64,000 bases of DNA, taken from assembly GCA_922989275.2 (NCBI GenBank), contig OV277866.1, positions 77,164,328 to 77,228,327 of the forward strand, written 5' to 3'. Both the position numbers and the translations under genes were made by a program. This document shows, in pieces, positions 1 through 11,146 of the stretch. Position 1 is the stretch's first letter; the number at the start of each line of letters is the position of its first letter. The DNA is from Gari tellinella. Taxonomy: Eukaryota > Mollusca > Bivalvia > Cardiida > Psammobiidae. The notes beneath the pieces are model-generated. The model was not told the origin of the DNA. It worked only from the letters and a program-made list of their open reading frames with translations, and searched no databases.

Positions 1-184
1 AGTTGCCACATGACAGGATTACATGTAGATGGAGAAACCAGAAATCAAGTTAGGTGTGTTTGAAAGTTTTGACTTAAAACCGTTTTGTCGTTCGACGTTT
101 CGTAAGACGGGCCCCTGACAGCTTGACAAACGTTTCAGTAAAATAAAATTGAGTTGAGTTGAGTGTATGATTGTTTCTTTGCAG
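1..184 (+). other. FGF gene intron (3' part) and splice acceptor
   Basis: Non-coding sequence ending in a good acceptor: a pyrimidine-rich run (GATTGTTTCTTTGCAG) with AG at 183-184. The following sequence reads as an FGF exon. The open frame on the opposite strand across this junction is a shadow. Upstream exons of the gene (start codon, signal peptide) lie outside the window. Confidence 0.8.
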
Positions 185-288
185 GTAAACTTCGGTTCGA
201 GTCTACGCCTCGTAATACAATCATTATCAAAGCTGTTCATAGCGAATTACACATATGCTTCAACCAGCGGGGAAAACTTATAGCGAAG
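185..288 (+). CDS. fgf8/17/18-like: FGF8/17/18-like fibroblast growth factor, internal exon
   Basis: Secreted growth-factor exon encoding part of the FGF beta-trefoil core. The first two bases (GT) complete a codon from the preceding exon; 187..288 then encode 34 residues in frame. They begin KLRFES and end HICFNQRGKLIAK. The end aligns with the FGF8/17/18 segment of the form LYICMNKKGKLIAK, including the cysteine, the asparagine and the GKLIAK that opens the FGF signature. The exon is followed by a textbook donor (AAG|GTAAGT, 287-294) in phase 0, right after KLIAK, where vertebrate FGF8-type genes also have an intron. Acceptor AG at 183-184. The other two forward frames contain stops. Family knowledge: FGF8-type ligands signal through FGF receptor tyrosine kinases, and heparan sulfate is the usual co-factor. 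The subfamily (8/17/18 versus another FGF) is inferred from motif similarity by eye; a phylogeny was not run. Confidence 0.88.
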
Positions 289-450
289 GTAAGTCATTAT
301 GGTAGAACACCCTTTATGAGCTAAATGTTATATACTATTGGAGTCTCATCATGGTTAAAAGTGATACATGTGTAACACAAAATAAAGCATAAGTTAGTCA
401 ATTTACATATCAAAAACTCGATAAAGACTGTTTGATACATGTAGTAGTTA

Positions 451-675
451 CAGTAGAGACAACGTTATTGTTTCCCAATAAACGCGTTTACGCTTAAACT
501 ATTGTTTCCATTGCAAACAGTTTACCCGGCGTCTGATCAGGCTCCAAACTGTTCGTCACTCAGACTAACATGATTAGTTAGAATTGTCAAAATGTCACCA
601 TTTTCTACATTTTAGTGCTTTGCGTTTGCGTTTTGTTTGCGTTTAAAACGGGAAAGAATAACGTTTTCTCCACTG
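451..675 (+). mobile_element. MITE family A copy
   Basis: Older A subfamily with TIR CAGTAGAGACAACGTTATTG at the left and AACGTTTTCTCCACTG at the right, flanked by TA (449-450 and 676-677). The core hairpin is reduced. General structure of family A: TIR of about 26 bp, then AATAAACGCGTTTACGCTAAAAC, the core 1 hairpin, a spacer ending in GTTTGCGTTTAAACGGG, and the inverted TIR. No transposase is encoded. Confidence 0.85.
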
Positions 676-737
676 TAATAGTGAATGTTTTCAAATGGTT
701 ATGATGTCATAATGGCACTGAAGGAGTTCAAGACTCG

Positions 738-756
738 GACAGACAGACAGACAGAC
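738..756. repeat. (GACA)n microsatellite
   Basis: Short perfect GACA tract of about five units in otherwise unique sequence. Confidence 0.9.
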
Positions 757-768
757 GAGGGACGAGTT

Positions 769-954
769 TCTATGAAACTCACTTGTTACGTTGTAACGAA
801 ATCTCGGGGTTGTCGGATTTCTTTCATTTTATCCGAAATTGTATATACCGTAGCCATTATTACATGTACTCTACGTTAATTTGAGATGGGGAATGCTACT
901 TTGTTATATCCAATTGTTCGTTGTATCCAATTTCGTTATAAGCGAGCTTCAATG
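769..954. mobile_element. Possible degenerate family N element
   Basis: The left end (ATGAAACTCACTTGTTACG) and right end (CGTTATAAGCGAGCTTCAATG, TA-flanked) resemble the inverted ends of the clear N copy at 39591..40009. The interior is not alignable by eye. Confidence 0.4.
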
Positions 955-1250
955 TATATCACAAGTGTGCGACTGATGCTCTACGGCGGGCCTAAACTAA
1001 CATGTTATATGGCCTAACAACAAATTGGTTTATCTGCGGTTGACCCAATCTGTCGCACCCAATATTTATTGGTGAATATAAAAAAGATTACGTTCACTTG
1101 ATTGTGCTTATATTTTGGCCGAGATAGAAATGAGAGGTCGCCCTGTATACAATGTATCTGCATATTCGGCTCCTGGGGAAGCACATGAAAACGTTATTGA
1201 AAAAATAATTTGAAGCCAGATCAGACGCCAAATAACACGACGTATGCTCA

Positions 1251-1400
1251 GGCTCCGAGATTATAAAGCCTTTGACTTTAGTCTAAACTCGTTCCCAAGC
1301 TTTTGATTGGTCAGATTTGAGCCAAGGCTCAAATCTGACCAATCAAATGCTTGGGAACACACTCAGGCTCAACTAAAACGCTAAATATAACCTCGGAGCC
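1251..1400. mobile_element. Fold-back element family K, copy 1
   Basis: Almost the whole 150 bp is one inverted repeat. The arms run from GGCTCCGAGATTATAAAGCC inward to TTGGTCAGATTTGAGCC and back out to ATAACCTCGGAGCC. Two more copies lie at 31092 and 37285. Just upstream, 1210-1250 looks like a left half of core 1 (GAAGCCAGATCAGACGCC), so K may have landed in a decayed family A copy. Confidence 0.8.
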
Positions 1401-1419
1401 ATGCAGGGTAAACAAAACA

Positions 1420-2086
1420 GTCTGCCATTTAAAGTTAAATAACTCGTCATAATTTTCTACATTCTAGTCCATTTCTATTTGTCTGCCATTTAAAGTTAAA
1501 TAACTCGTCATAATTTTCTACATTCTAGTCCATTTCTATTTGTCTGCCATTTAAAGTTAAATAACTCGTCATAATTTTCTACATTCTAGTCCATTTCTAT
1601 TTGTCTGCCATTTAAAGTTAAATAACTCGTCATAATTTTCTACATTCTAGTCCATTTCTATTTGTCTGCCATTTAAAGTTAAATAACTCGTCATAATTTT
1701 CTACATTCTAGTCCATTTCTATTTGTCTGCCATTTAAAGTTAAATAACTCGTCATAATTTTCTACATTCTAGTCCATTTCTATTTGTCTGCCATTTAAAG
1801 TTAAATAACTCGTCATAATTTTCTACATTCTAGTCCATTTCTATTTGTCTGCCATTTAAAGTTAAATAACTCGTCATAATTTTCTACATTCTAGTCCATT
1901 TCTATTTGTCTGCCATTTAAAGTTAAATAACTCGTCATAATTTTCTACATTCTAGTCCATTTCTATTTGTCTGCCATTTAAAGTTAAATAACTCGTCATA
2001 ATTTTCTACATTCTAGTCCATTTCTATTTGTCTGCCATTTAAAGTTAAATAACTCGTCATAATTTTCTACATTCTAGTCCATTTCC
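1420..2086. repeat. 61-bp minisatellite, about 10.9 units
   Basis: The unit starts GTCTGCCATTTAAAGTTAAA and ends CTAGTCCATTTCTATTT; unit starts fall every 61 bases (1420, 1481 ... 2030). Units look identical except the last, which ends in TTTCCATTG. The unit resembles the right spacer of family A (GTTTGCCACTCAGA...TTTTCTACATTTTAGTGC), so it probably arose by tandem duplication inside a MITE. No reading frame is kept. Confidence 0.95.
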
Positions 2087-2107
2087 ATTGTGCTTAATTT
2101 CGCTTAA

Positions 2108-2419
2108 CCCATTCCCCAATAGCCTGTTTCTAATTTTGAAGATATGCAATCACTTAAAGCAGGTTGAAAATAAAACAGTATGTGCCTTAAGGCACATTCT
2201 GCTTTACTTTCAGCTAGGATATATCAATTACACGTATTTCTTACAGCGTGTCAGTTCAGTCCTTTATTTGTTATTAGGCCTTCGGTTCATAAACAAAACA
2301 AAACATGACAGTACATTATATACACAAAGTACGCAATGGAACACAGTATAAGTTGGAACTATTTTGTACAGTGGAAGAATAAATTAAGGGCATAAAATGC
2401 GTACTAATTGGGTAATGGG
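2108..2419 (+). mobile_element. MITE family B copy (TTAA-flanked)
   Basis: TTAA at 2104-2107 and 2420-2423. The left end CCCATTCCCCAATAGCCTG is inverted at the right as CTAATTGGGTAATGGG. Core 2 hairpin at about 2155-2215 (CTTAAAGCAGGTTGAAA...GTGCCTTAAGGCAC...). The left flank (GTGCTTAATTTCGCTTAA) looks like a family A spacer, so this copy may sit in the TTAA of an A element. Confidence 0.85.
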
Positions 2420-2842
2420 TTAAGCAGTAAATATTTCCCACCATGCATTGTAAGTATCTAGTAAAGTATGAAAACAATAGACTGTGATAAGTTTGAAGTG
2501 GACCATACATAATCCCCTGTCATCTCAAAGGAATTGCCTGACCTAGATTAGGAGTTCGAATGAACGTGCAGCGGCCTAGTTTTTGGTATTTTTCGATACA
2601 GTCCATTCTGTTCATAGCGGTCATTCAATTTAAGATGGTGTGATCTCAGAAGACGGATTTCATTAATGTAGGACTTAAGTAATGCAGAAATTTCCTAAAG
2701 GAGCTCCTTGTACTGTAATATACTTTAGCACTGTATTTAAACAGTCGATTTTCTCTGGAAGACCAATCGAATTTTGTTAATCTGTTGCGCCGTTTATCAA
2801 TTGAGTGATTGAAATATTAAGATTCAGTTGTATCTACTCATT

Positions 2843-2990
2843 CAACCCTAGCGACGAAGGGTCACGGTCTTTACTAGATTTGCCATTTTGCGAAATATTG
2901 CTGAAAACAACCCTAAATAGTCATAGATTGACTAGACTAAATTAGAAACCAGAACTGTCCATTAAAGGTTCCAACGGTGAATGAGCTAAT
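2843..2990 (+). mobile_element. MITE family H fragment
   Basis: Left end AACCCTAGCGACGA and right end CCATTAAAGGTTCC...GGTGAATG, as in other H copies, with the centre deleted. The interior motif ACAACCCTAAATAGTCATAGA is typical of H. Confidence 0.6.
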
Positions 2991-3077
2991 GGGTGATTCA
3001 GGAGTCTGTTGAGCATTACGGAACTCTGTGTGAAGTAAGGAACCTAAGGCCTGTCAATTCAGGTTACTCCAATTGTA

Positions 3078-3323
3078 CAGTGGAGAAAACGTTGTTCTTT
3101 CCCAATAAACGCGTATACTCTAAAACTATTATTTCCTTTGCAAACAGTTTGAAGCCAGATCAGACGCCGGGTAACCCGGCGTCTAATCAGGCTCCAAACT
3201 GTTTGCCACTCCGATTTAAATGAAGAGTCAAATTTTCAAAAGGTTATCCTTTTCTTCATTATAGTGTTTTTCGTTTGCGTTTCGTTTGCGTTTAAACGGG
3301 AAAGAATAACAGATTCTCCACTG
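3078..3323 (+). mobile_element. MITE family A copy
   Basis: TA-flanked (3076-3077, 3324-3325). Left TIR CAGTGGAGAAAACGTTGTTC, right TIR AACAGATTCTCCACTG. Core 1 at about 3145-3212 is nearly intact, though its right arm reads TCTAATC. Confidence 0.92.
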
Positions 3324-3561
3324 TAGGACCTTATACGATTTGGGTGTAAAAAAGGCTGCCATGAAGTCGGCCTAGTCACTCACGGCAGGAGAAATACCAG
3401 ATCGTAGGTGTCCAATTTACGTAATTACTATTATCTCGTGCGTTTGTCCGACTCGTGTTGCTCTGTCATCTTCCCGCTGACAAACATTCCTCCACTGATA
3501 AAAACCTATTGACTCAGTGCTTGGAAAAAAGCTGGTTGAACCACTTTGACAAAATAACACA

Positions 3562-3960
3562 ATCAACCCTAGTGACGAGTATACTCGTCATTGATAAATA
3601 GTGTACAGGGGAAGAAAACATTTGTCCTACAGTGGAGAATCTGTTATTCTTTCCCAATAAACGCGTTTACGCTAAAACTATTATTTCCAGTGCAAACAGT
3701 TTGGAGCCAGATCAGACGCCGGGTAACCCGGCGTCTGATCAGGCTCAAAACTGTTTGCCACCAAGATAAACAAGAATTATCAGAATTGTCCAAAAGTTGT
3801 TCTTTTCTACGTTATAGTGTTTTGCGTTTGCGTACGTTTGCGTTTAAATGGGAAAGAATAACAGATTCTCCACTGTATACCTAAATAATCTAAAACGGAC
3901 TTGACTTATTTGGAAATTGGAGTTGTCTATTAAACATTTGAGGGATGAATGAGATAAGTC
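3562..3960 (+). mobile_element. MITE family H copy interrupted by family A
   Basis: The left part starts ACCCTAGTGACGAGTATACTCG. The right part (TACCTAAATAATCTAAAACGG through TTGAGGGATGAATGAG) continues the H consensus after the A insertion. TA is present on both sides of the insert. Confidence 0.7.
3630..3875 (+). mobile_element. MITE family A copy inside H
   Basis: Intact 246-bp A element with TIR CAGTGGAGAATCTGTTATTC, near-perfect core 1 and TA on both sides (3628-3629, 3876-3877). It is younger than its H host. Confidence 0.92.
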
Positions 3961-3979
3961 AATATGATAATATCTAATT

Positions 3980-5280
3980 ATGGAATCAATTTATTGGTCG
4001 TTGAAAATCGTCCAATATTCTGTGAAATCCATTTTTCACTACAAAATGCTTCAGTTCTGTATGACGAAAAAGAGATACTATGAGATGCCACATTGTAAAC
4101 TCTGCCGAGGTACCGCAATAAGAATGTCAATCTCATTTCACGTAAAAAAAATAAAAATTGTATTGCACTGCGTTTGCGCTTTTCCGTTCAAATTGGCATG
4201 AAAAACATATTCTCCCACATTTGGCGACCAAAGACTAAATTAGAGAATTTTATATATAAGGCCTATAAGACAACCTGATGGCCATAAGTATTGGGACAGA
4301 CAGGTATTAGCCTACAGGAGCAGTCTTATCCTGGTCTACACGGTTTGCAATTCAGTTGGCACCTTTTGGACAAGTTTCTGTATGATAAAAGTTCATATTT
4401 TAGGACAATTACATCAGTTTTACAGGCTGTTTTTGGATTTTATGGTAGACAGAAACAGTCTTCAAAAGGCACCAATGTAGTATTTCGGCCACACTCTGAA
4501 TGTGTGTTGTGGTCTGGTATTTATGAAACTATGCCAAAATACTGACACCGTAACATAAGCAAAACTTCAAAAGGAACAGTTAAACCTGTGCAGACAGATA
4601 GTTCAGTATAGAGCGCATGTGCAATCTTTAAGACAGTTACAAATTATAGCTTTATTCAGAGCGAAAGAAGTACGAGGCGCATCTGAAGGACCTTCAAGTT
4701 TGAGCCAAGCAACAACACATCAAGCAAAGTTTTAAAGAACTCAGTCGGTTTTCTTTTATAGATATTCGCTTAACATAGTTTTTAAATGTACGGCAATGTT
4801 AATGTCAAAATGTGCTTTTTAAAAAGAAATCACATGATGACAATCCGATCACCAGTCGGCCTTTTCCGTAGATCCGAACAACGACTGACAACATAACAAA
4901 TTTACGATTACTGTGAAATTTGATTATTTCAAAAGCATTAGCCTCTTCGTTGTCAGGATTTCGACTGCTTAAAAACAATCTTCTGCTTTAAAATAACAAA
5001 ATTAGATTTGAAGCATTTTGAAAAGATCAACGACGTGAGTACATGTAGCAAATAATTTGGATCCTTATTAGGATTCAAACTGTTTACGAATGCAAATACA
5101 GTATAGGGGTAATAGGGCAGGGAAAGGATTAACGCCACTAAATCCATTAAAGAAGACAAATGGAGGGTGTTGATGTAACACATTCTTTTCGATGGCCTAT
5201 GGTTGAGACATTCCCTTGCCATTTACAATTGGACTCTTGTTAGTAATGATTTTGCATATCTGTTATACAACCGTTAATCG
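3980..5280. other. Intron stretch without recognised features
   Basis: No convincing coding exon, RNA gene or repeat copy seen. The small open frames here have no recognisable motif. Confidence 0.5.
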
Positions 5281-5287
5281 GCATTAA

Positions 5288-5496
5288 ACCCTTTCCCGCC
5301 ATTTTATCTTCTGATGTCAATATTGTCGCCTGCAACTATGTTTTCAAGTTTTGAATTTAAACAATTCTACAACAGAAACATTGACACTAATTTGAAAAAG
5401 TTTGGATCAAGATCAGACGCCGAGTTACTCGGCGTCTGATCTTGATCCAAACTTTTTGTGAAAGTGAACGACGTCATTATTTGACAGAGAAATGGG
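5288..5496 (+). mobile_element. MITE family J copy
   Basis: TTAA at 5284-5287 and 5497-5500. CCCTTTCCCGCC left end with TTGTCGCC nearby, core 1 hairpin (GATCAGACGCCGAGTTACTC and its inverse), and GACGTCATT near the right end. No coding capacity. Confidence 0.75.
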
Positions 5497-5665
5497 TTAA
5501 GATTAATATCTAACGGGGAAATAAACCGAACAAATGTGAATCTACCTCTTTTTCATAAAGTATGAAAGAGGAAGGCGTAGGACATATATCTGGTGTGAAA
5601 TTGGAAGTGAATGATTGATACTATACTGTAAGAACATTGACTTGGTTTTGCAAGTGGGGGAAACA

Positions 5666-6093
5666 CAGAGGAGATGACGCTGTTTCTTCCCGTTTAACCC
5701 ATTTGTGCCCTGTGGATTCTTCCATTCTTATATATTGGATTAACCCATTTTTATTTATCTAAGGGGTGCCTGATCAAAATTTTTATTTTCATTTTGTTTT
5801 GTATTGAAAGTCCTATCAGCAAATAGTGTAGACTCTGATCAGAGTCTACACTGTTTGCCTATGTCCCATATATGGGATCGTGGGCACAAATGTGTTAAAC
5901 AATGTACTAAAATGTAGAAAAACACAAGTTACTGACAATGTTAACGAGTCTGTTTAATGTGAATAGCACATACGTTGGAGCCTGGTATGACATCGATTTA
6001 CTCGGCGTCTGATCTGGATAAAACCATTCCTAATGGACAAAAGAATTGTTGCATAAACGCGTTTATTGGGACAGAATAACGTCTTCTCCACTG
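5666..6093 (-). mobile_element. MITE family A copy interrupted by family C
   Basis: Left end CAGAGGAGATGACGCTG; right end GCGTTTATTGGGACAGAATA...CTCCACTG. After removing C and one TTAA the remainder is about 227 bp, close to family length. Sequence past the insertion (ACTAAAATGTAGAAAAACAC) matches the A spacer. Confidence 0.75.
5698..5894 (+). mobile_element. MITE family C inserted in A at TTAA
   Basis: TTAA at 5694-5697 and 5895-5898. Left end CCCATTTGTGCCCTG; right end GGCACAAATGTG. The centre is a core 1 variant (TAGACTCTGATCAGAGTCTA) that lacks the CGGCG tip. Confidence 0.85.
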
Positions 6094-6214
6094 TATGTGT
6101 ATACATGTACATGTACATGTAGTAGTTCTCAATAAACATGTGCGTACAAAACAATAATAATATAACAACATAAGTTAAATAGCTCAAACAGTTTTAAACA
6201 AGGTTTCTTGACAT

Positions 6215-6558
6215 AATGTCCATGGCAATCAGTTTGGAGCCAGATCGAATGGCGTCTGGTCAGGCCTTGTTAATAAGATTAAAACGAATCGTCAAAAAGG
6301 TTTTATTTGCATATTTTGGTTTAAACATATTTTATTTCAGATATTGTACATGAACATAATACATGGATATAATGAAAAAGGATTGGATCGAAAGCTATGC
6401 TTATAGAGATCCTTTCCTTTGCAGTATTTGAAATACACTATAGACAGTAGATGTTCACAATTGCATATTTTGAAAAGGCTTTTCTTTTTTCTATAGTTTA
6501 TTGACAACGTGTTTTCTTTTAGTTTCATATAAATGGGACACAATAACGTCTTCTTCAA
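6215..6558 (+). mobile_element. Decayed family A copy, possibly interrupted
   Basis: GTTTGGAGCCAGATCGAATG at 6230 and a right-end-like ATAACGTCTTCTTCAATATA near 6545-6562 suggest one old A copy with unrelated sequence inside. Boundaries are approximate. Confidence 0.4.
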
Positions 6559-6927
6559 TATACATGTAAGTCGTATTTAGGTTACTTAGATATAGTTATA
6601 AGCTTTTAGTGGGAAAAGATAGCACTTTATCCTTGTTAAACCGCAAAAAAGAATATAGATGTTTGAAACTTTTAATAAATCATAATTGAAATAGATACGT
6701 TACAACAAATTTTGAGGTGAAATACTACTCCATCGAGACTCGCTGGTAGCGTTTAAAGAAGATAACAACGTCTACGCAATATGACAGAAAAAGCAGAAAG
6801 CTGCCTTTCTGTGATCTTGCTTTGAACAAATAGCTGCACTGAATACCGGAAACATGCTATGTAAGCGAGTATTCACTGTCATGAAGAAACAAATGTGTTT
6901 TAATAAATCATAAGTGAAATGGATATA

Positions 6928-7173
6928 CAGTGGAGAATCTGTTATTCTTTCCCGATAAACGCGTTTACGCTAAAACTATTATTTGCAGTGCAAACAGTTT
7001 GGAGCCAGATCAGACGCCGGGTAACCCGGCGTCTGATCAGGCTCCAAACTGTTTGCCACCAAGATAAACATGTACTATCAGAATTGTCCAAAAGTTGTTC
7101 TTTTCTACGTTTTAGTGCTTTGCGTTTGCGTACGTTTGCGTTTACACGGGAAAGAATAACAGATTCTCCACTG
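6928..7173 (+). mobile_element. MITE family A copy
   Basis: Intact young A element, TA-flanked, with left TIR CAGTGGAGAATCTGTTATTC and a perfect core 1. Its long open frame (peptide QTVWSQIRRRVTRRLIRLQ) recurs in every copy and is a by-product of the hairpin. Confidence 0.95.
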
Positions 7174-7219
7174 TATTATATAACCCGTCAATCAAAAGCA
7201 TTAAGTCATTTGGTTTTAA

Positions 7220-7390
7220 CCCCTTCATTTCCTTACCCTGAGTTATGTCAAAAGTTATTTGCAAACAGTTTTGACCAAAACTCGTTAACACTCATTTCAA
7301 ATATTCTTAAACCAAAATACCTAAATTTAAATTTGAAAATTAGGAGCAGACGACTATTAATAATTATATTTGATGACGTCACGGGAGGGA
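7220..7390. mobile_element. MITE family J copy, core reduced
   Basis: TTAA at 7216-7219 and 7391-7394. The left end is CCCCTTCATTTCC; AGCAGACGAC and GATGACGTCACGGGAGGG lie near the right end. Core 1 is partly deleted. Confidence 0.65.
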
Positions 7391-7473
7391 TTAATTCGGT
7401 TTAGGTCATGTGAAAGAAAAGACTCTTATCTCGGTCATTAACGCGTTTATTGAAAGCCCTCCGATCTGTGGGA

Positions 7474-7719
7474 CAGTGGAGAATCTGTTATTCTTTCCCA
7501 ATAAACGCGTTTACGCTAAAACTATTATTTGCAGTGCAAACAGTTTGGAGCCAGATCAGACGCCGGGTAACCCGGCGTCTGATCAGGCTCCAAACTGTTT
7601 GCCACCAAGATAACCATGTATTATCAGAATTGTCCAAAAGTTGTACTTTTCTACGTTTTAGTTCTTTGCGTTTGCGTACGTTTGCGTTTAAACGGGAAAG
7701 AATAACAGATTCTCCGCTG
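7474..7719 (+). mobile_element. MITE family A copy
   Basis: Intact young A element. The left flank is GA rather than TA, while the right flank is TA, so the left target copy is mutated or the copy was rearranged. One TIR mismatch (CTCCGCTG). Confidence 0.93.
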
Positions 7720-8157
7720 TACTTTGTGTATTGCCATTGACCAAAAATGTGTACCCAGTTCCCGGAATGCGAACTTTTTTCACTTGTATGCTTCCCACTC
7801 AAATGTTTTGATTCTTAATTTGAAATGATGAAACCAATTTGAAGCTGGCGATAGTCTGGCAGTGAATGGGTTATCTCTATTGAGTTTAACTGATTTCAAT
7901 CCATTTTTGACATTGACTGATTGTTACCAAGGTAATAAATTTCACACCACTAACCACTGTGATATATACTTTATCGTGTTATTTGGTACAACGAGGGGGA
8001 GAAAAGGTTCATTTAAAGAAAAGTCGATTTTTTTTTCAATTTGTAAAAATAAGTGGACTTGTCAAAAAATGGATGGGCGTTAAATTGTTTTTCAATGAGT
8101 TGAGTCATGAACTTTTGTGGTGTGAATTCATCATTATCATCAATCAGAGAAGTTTAA

Positions 8158-8382
8158 CCCCATTGGCTACCGGGATAACGTCTGCTTCATCATTGTCGTC
8201 TGATTCTATTTCTCAAATTTCTCAAATTCATGTTGTATGCATTCGAACCTGAAATGCACTGGCATACAAATTCAAAGATGATGGGCAAACAGTTTGGATC
8301 CAGATCAGACACCGAATAACTCGGCGTCTGATCTGGATCCAAACTATTTGCTACTGCAACTCAGGATAATGCAATGAAGGGG
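8158..8382 (+). mobile_element. MITE family J copy
   Basis: TTAA at 8154-8157 and 8383-8386, with CCCCATTGGC and CAATGAAGGGG ends. TTGTCGTCTG lies in the left part, and core 1 carries GGATCC arms (CAGTTTGGATCCAGATCAGA). Confidence 0.85.
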
Positions 8383-8473
8383 TTAACGTTCTAGAACCCA
8401 TACTCTTACAGATAAAACCGTTGCTAAACAACCAATCAAATGAAATTTCATCGATCTTTTAATCGCTATATTA

Positions 8474-8719
8474 CAGTGGAGAATCTGTTATTCTTTCCCG
8501 TTTAAACGCAAACGTACGCAAACGCAAAGCGCTTAAACGTAGAAAAGAACAATTTTTGGACAATTCTGATATTTCATGTTTATCTTGGTGGCAAACAGTT
8601 TGAAGCCTGATCAGACGCCGGGTTACCCGGCGTCTGATCTGGCTCCAAACTGTTTGCACTGCAAATAATAGTTTTAGCGTAAACGCGTTTATTGGGAAAG
8701 AATAACACATTCTCCACTG
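8474..8719 (-). mobile_element. MITE family A copy
   Basis: Intact reverse copy, TA-flanked (8472-8473, 8720-8721). Left end reads CAGTGGAGAATCTGTTATTC; right end CACATTCTCCACTG. Confidence 0.95.
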
Positions 8720-9286
8720 TATCATCTGCTAACGATTTAGATGGTGCACAAATAGTAACACTGGTACATTGTATAAGTGTAAAATATATTTGATCCAGAT
8801 CTAGACTCCGAAACGATCGGCGTCCAATCTTGATTCAAAATGTTTGGAAATGTTTTCAATCTGTTTTACTATCAACCTGCTTTAAGCAAACATCTTTACT
8901 CAATGCTGATAGCTATATCTACGAGAGAAAGGTTCGCCATCTTACATGTACTGCATAAACATCCTGGGGACTTTTAACACAAGTTATGTGGCAACGATTA
9001 TCTTTGAATTCGAATATGTCGACTTAACTAAGCTCGTATTATTGAGGTTCCATTTTATACGGTTTTATACAGAATATACAATATTTTTACAGATATCGAT
9101 ATGTTATAATAACGAAAGAAATCATGAGTTCAATATCAATAGCTCGAACACGCTTTAGCCAAACTTTCTTGGAAATTAAAGTTAAAAAATTTCGTAAAAC
9201 TCGACCTCCCTTGAAACCAACTTATTCGTAATAACGGGTGTATTCGAGTAAAGCGAATTCGACTTACATGTATATTCCGGGTTGTA

Positions 9287-9532
9287 CAGTGGAGAATCTG
9301 TTATTCTTTCCCAATAAACGCGTTTACGCTAAAACTATTCTTTGCAGTGCAAACATTTTGGAGTCAGATCAGACGCCGGGTAACCCGGCGTCTGATCAGG
9401 CTCCTAACTGTTTGCCACCAATATAAACATGAATTATCAGAATTGTCCAAAAGTTGTACTTTTCTACGTTTTAGTGCTTTGCGTTTGCGTACGTTTGCGT
9501 TTAAACGGGAAAGAATAACAGATTCTCCACTG
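9287..9532 (+). mobile_element. MITE family A copy
   Basis: Intact young copy, TA-flanked, with core 1 carrying two substitutions (TTTTGGAGTC). Confidence 0.95.
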
Positions 9533-9667
9533 TACTGTTGAATGACGAAGGGAAATATGGGACAGTTTATGAATTTATAACATGGCGATCAAAGAGCGTT
9601 TATCTAATCAAAATAAACACGCGTTTATGATTTACCAGACATAGGATAAGAAATAGGGCTCCGTTCA

Positions 9668-9878
9668 CCCGTTCACTGCCGTGACGTCATTAATTTTATA
9701 TAATTGTCGTCTGCTTTTATTTATCAAATTTAAATTTCAGGTATTTTCACTTAAGAAATATCAAAATGAGTTTCAAACAGGTTGGATCCTGATCAGACGC
9801 CGCGTCACGCGGCGCCTGATCATGATCTAACCTGTTTATAAATAACTATTGTACTCAGGATAAGACAGAGAAAGGGAC
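9668..9878 (+). mobile_element. MITE family J copy
   Basis: GTTCACTGCCGTGACGTCAT at the left, TTGTCGTCTGCTTTT, core 1 with a GCGTCACGC tip, and AGAGAAAGGGACTAAC at the right. The terminal TTAA is degraded. Confidence 0.65.
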
Positions 9879-10340
9879 TAACTTTAGTTTTGTCTGGTTT
9901 TGGTAAAATTTATCACATGATTTATATATGTGCGTTAAAAGTATAAACAAATTGAAATTCCTATCAACATTTTGATAGGCAAAACGTATATGGAGTAAGC
10001 GAAGCATAAAGGGACAAGAAAGACTTACTGTCCCATTCAAGCGGCTGATGATCGGGATTTGACTTACAGTTTTGTTCACGATCTTGTGTAAATCCCGATT
10101 CGACTGGTTTTTAGGGTTTATTTTAGAATTTGAATAATTTTGGATAATCGGGTTTAGATATAATGGTTCATTTTGTAAAATAAAACAATTCCACTGATGT
10201 GAAGCAGACAGCGTTTTTTGAGGACAAGTTGAGTAAGTTATGGAAATGAACGCCGTCCCTATACTATAAAATAGAAAGGGTGTTTTTTATCATGTACCCC
10301 TAATTGGGCACTTATTATAACGTCATCGTAAATCAGTATA

Positions 10341-10530
10341 CAGCAAAAACTGTCTATTAAGACCACTCATTAGAAATATTGATGTCGGTGTTTGATGCAG
10401 GTTGTTGCTTAAAGCAGAATTGAAGTAAAGTAGAAAGCTCCTAAAGGAGCTTTCTGTTTTACTTTCATTCTGCTTTAAGCTGACACGAAACTCCAATGCA
10501 ATTAATTGGTCTTCTTTGGAGTTGCCTTAT
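10341..10530 (+). mobile_element. MITE family E copy, degenerate
   Basis: TA then CAGCAAAAACTG...TTAAGACCACTCATT, and a core 2 variant hairpin at about 10408-10480 with AAAGCTCC/GGAGCTTT. The right TIR is decayed. Confidence 0.55.
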
Positions 10531-10952
10531 AATCGAAGACATAGTGTACGCAAATAATAGAATAGTAATTCTTTCACTTTTGACAAATATACGAGAGAAA
10601 AAATTGTTAAAGTGTTTGATAAGGATTTTATATATTTTTTATTTCAATTAAGGGAATGAACAGTTACTTTCACACGTTTTCTTCAAAGTGAAACGAAAAA
10701 AATAGAGAACAAATCAGATAGATCTATTTCTAAATGTATATTTGAAACTTTTGAAGACGTACATAATAAAACCTCTCTTTAACGATATCCCCAAAAAGAA
10801 TCTCATCGCATGTTAGGAGGACAGGTGTCAGCTCGTTGCGTTTGCGTTCGAAATGGGAAGGAGCAATGCTTAACTGTTGGACTTTAACCTTTTAATTTTG
10901 CATGTCAAAATACGTATGAATTTCAATACTCGGTTACATGTAATACACTCAA

Positions 10953-11146
10953 TCCTAGCTACGAGTATACTCGTCATTTACAAATAGTTTACCTGTAAAT
11001 GAAACTAAAGAGTCCTCTAATCGGGATCTGCACTGTTTGCCATTTTGAAATGTATAGCAGAAAATTACCTTAAATAATCATAATTGGACTAGACTTATTT
11101 GGATACAGGAAATGTTCATTTGAAGTTTAGTTATATCACGAATGAA
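10953..11146 (+). mobile_element. MITE family H copy with private palindrome
   Basis: CTAGCTACGAGTATACTCG at the left, then ATAATCATAATTGGACTAG. Its right part holds a perfect 15-bp-arm palindrome, CACGAATGAAGAACG with its inverse, at 11137-11167. Confidence 0.6.

Noticed and set aside
190..205. GGTTCGAGTC, a tRNA T-arm-like string
   Set aside because: No acceptor stem, D-arm or anticodon arm around it; it is coding sequence of the FGF exon.
19..240. 73-codon antisense frame at the window start
   Set aside because: It spans an intron/exon junction of the FGF gene on the opposite strand and has no motif.
1420..2086. CRISPR-like regular array
   Set aside because: The 61-bp units are contiguous with no variable spacers, in an animal genome; it is a minisatellite.
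6919..7404. 161-codon open frame, and many similar frames with QTVWSQIRRRVTRRLIRLQ
   Set aside because: The same peptide appears in nearly every family A copy in both orientations. It is produced by the core hairpin and TIRs, has no proper start context and mixes with flanking unrelated sequence.
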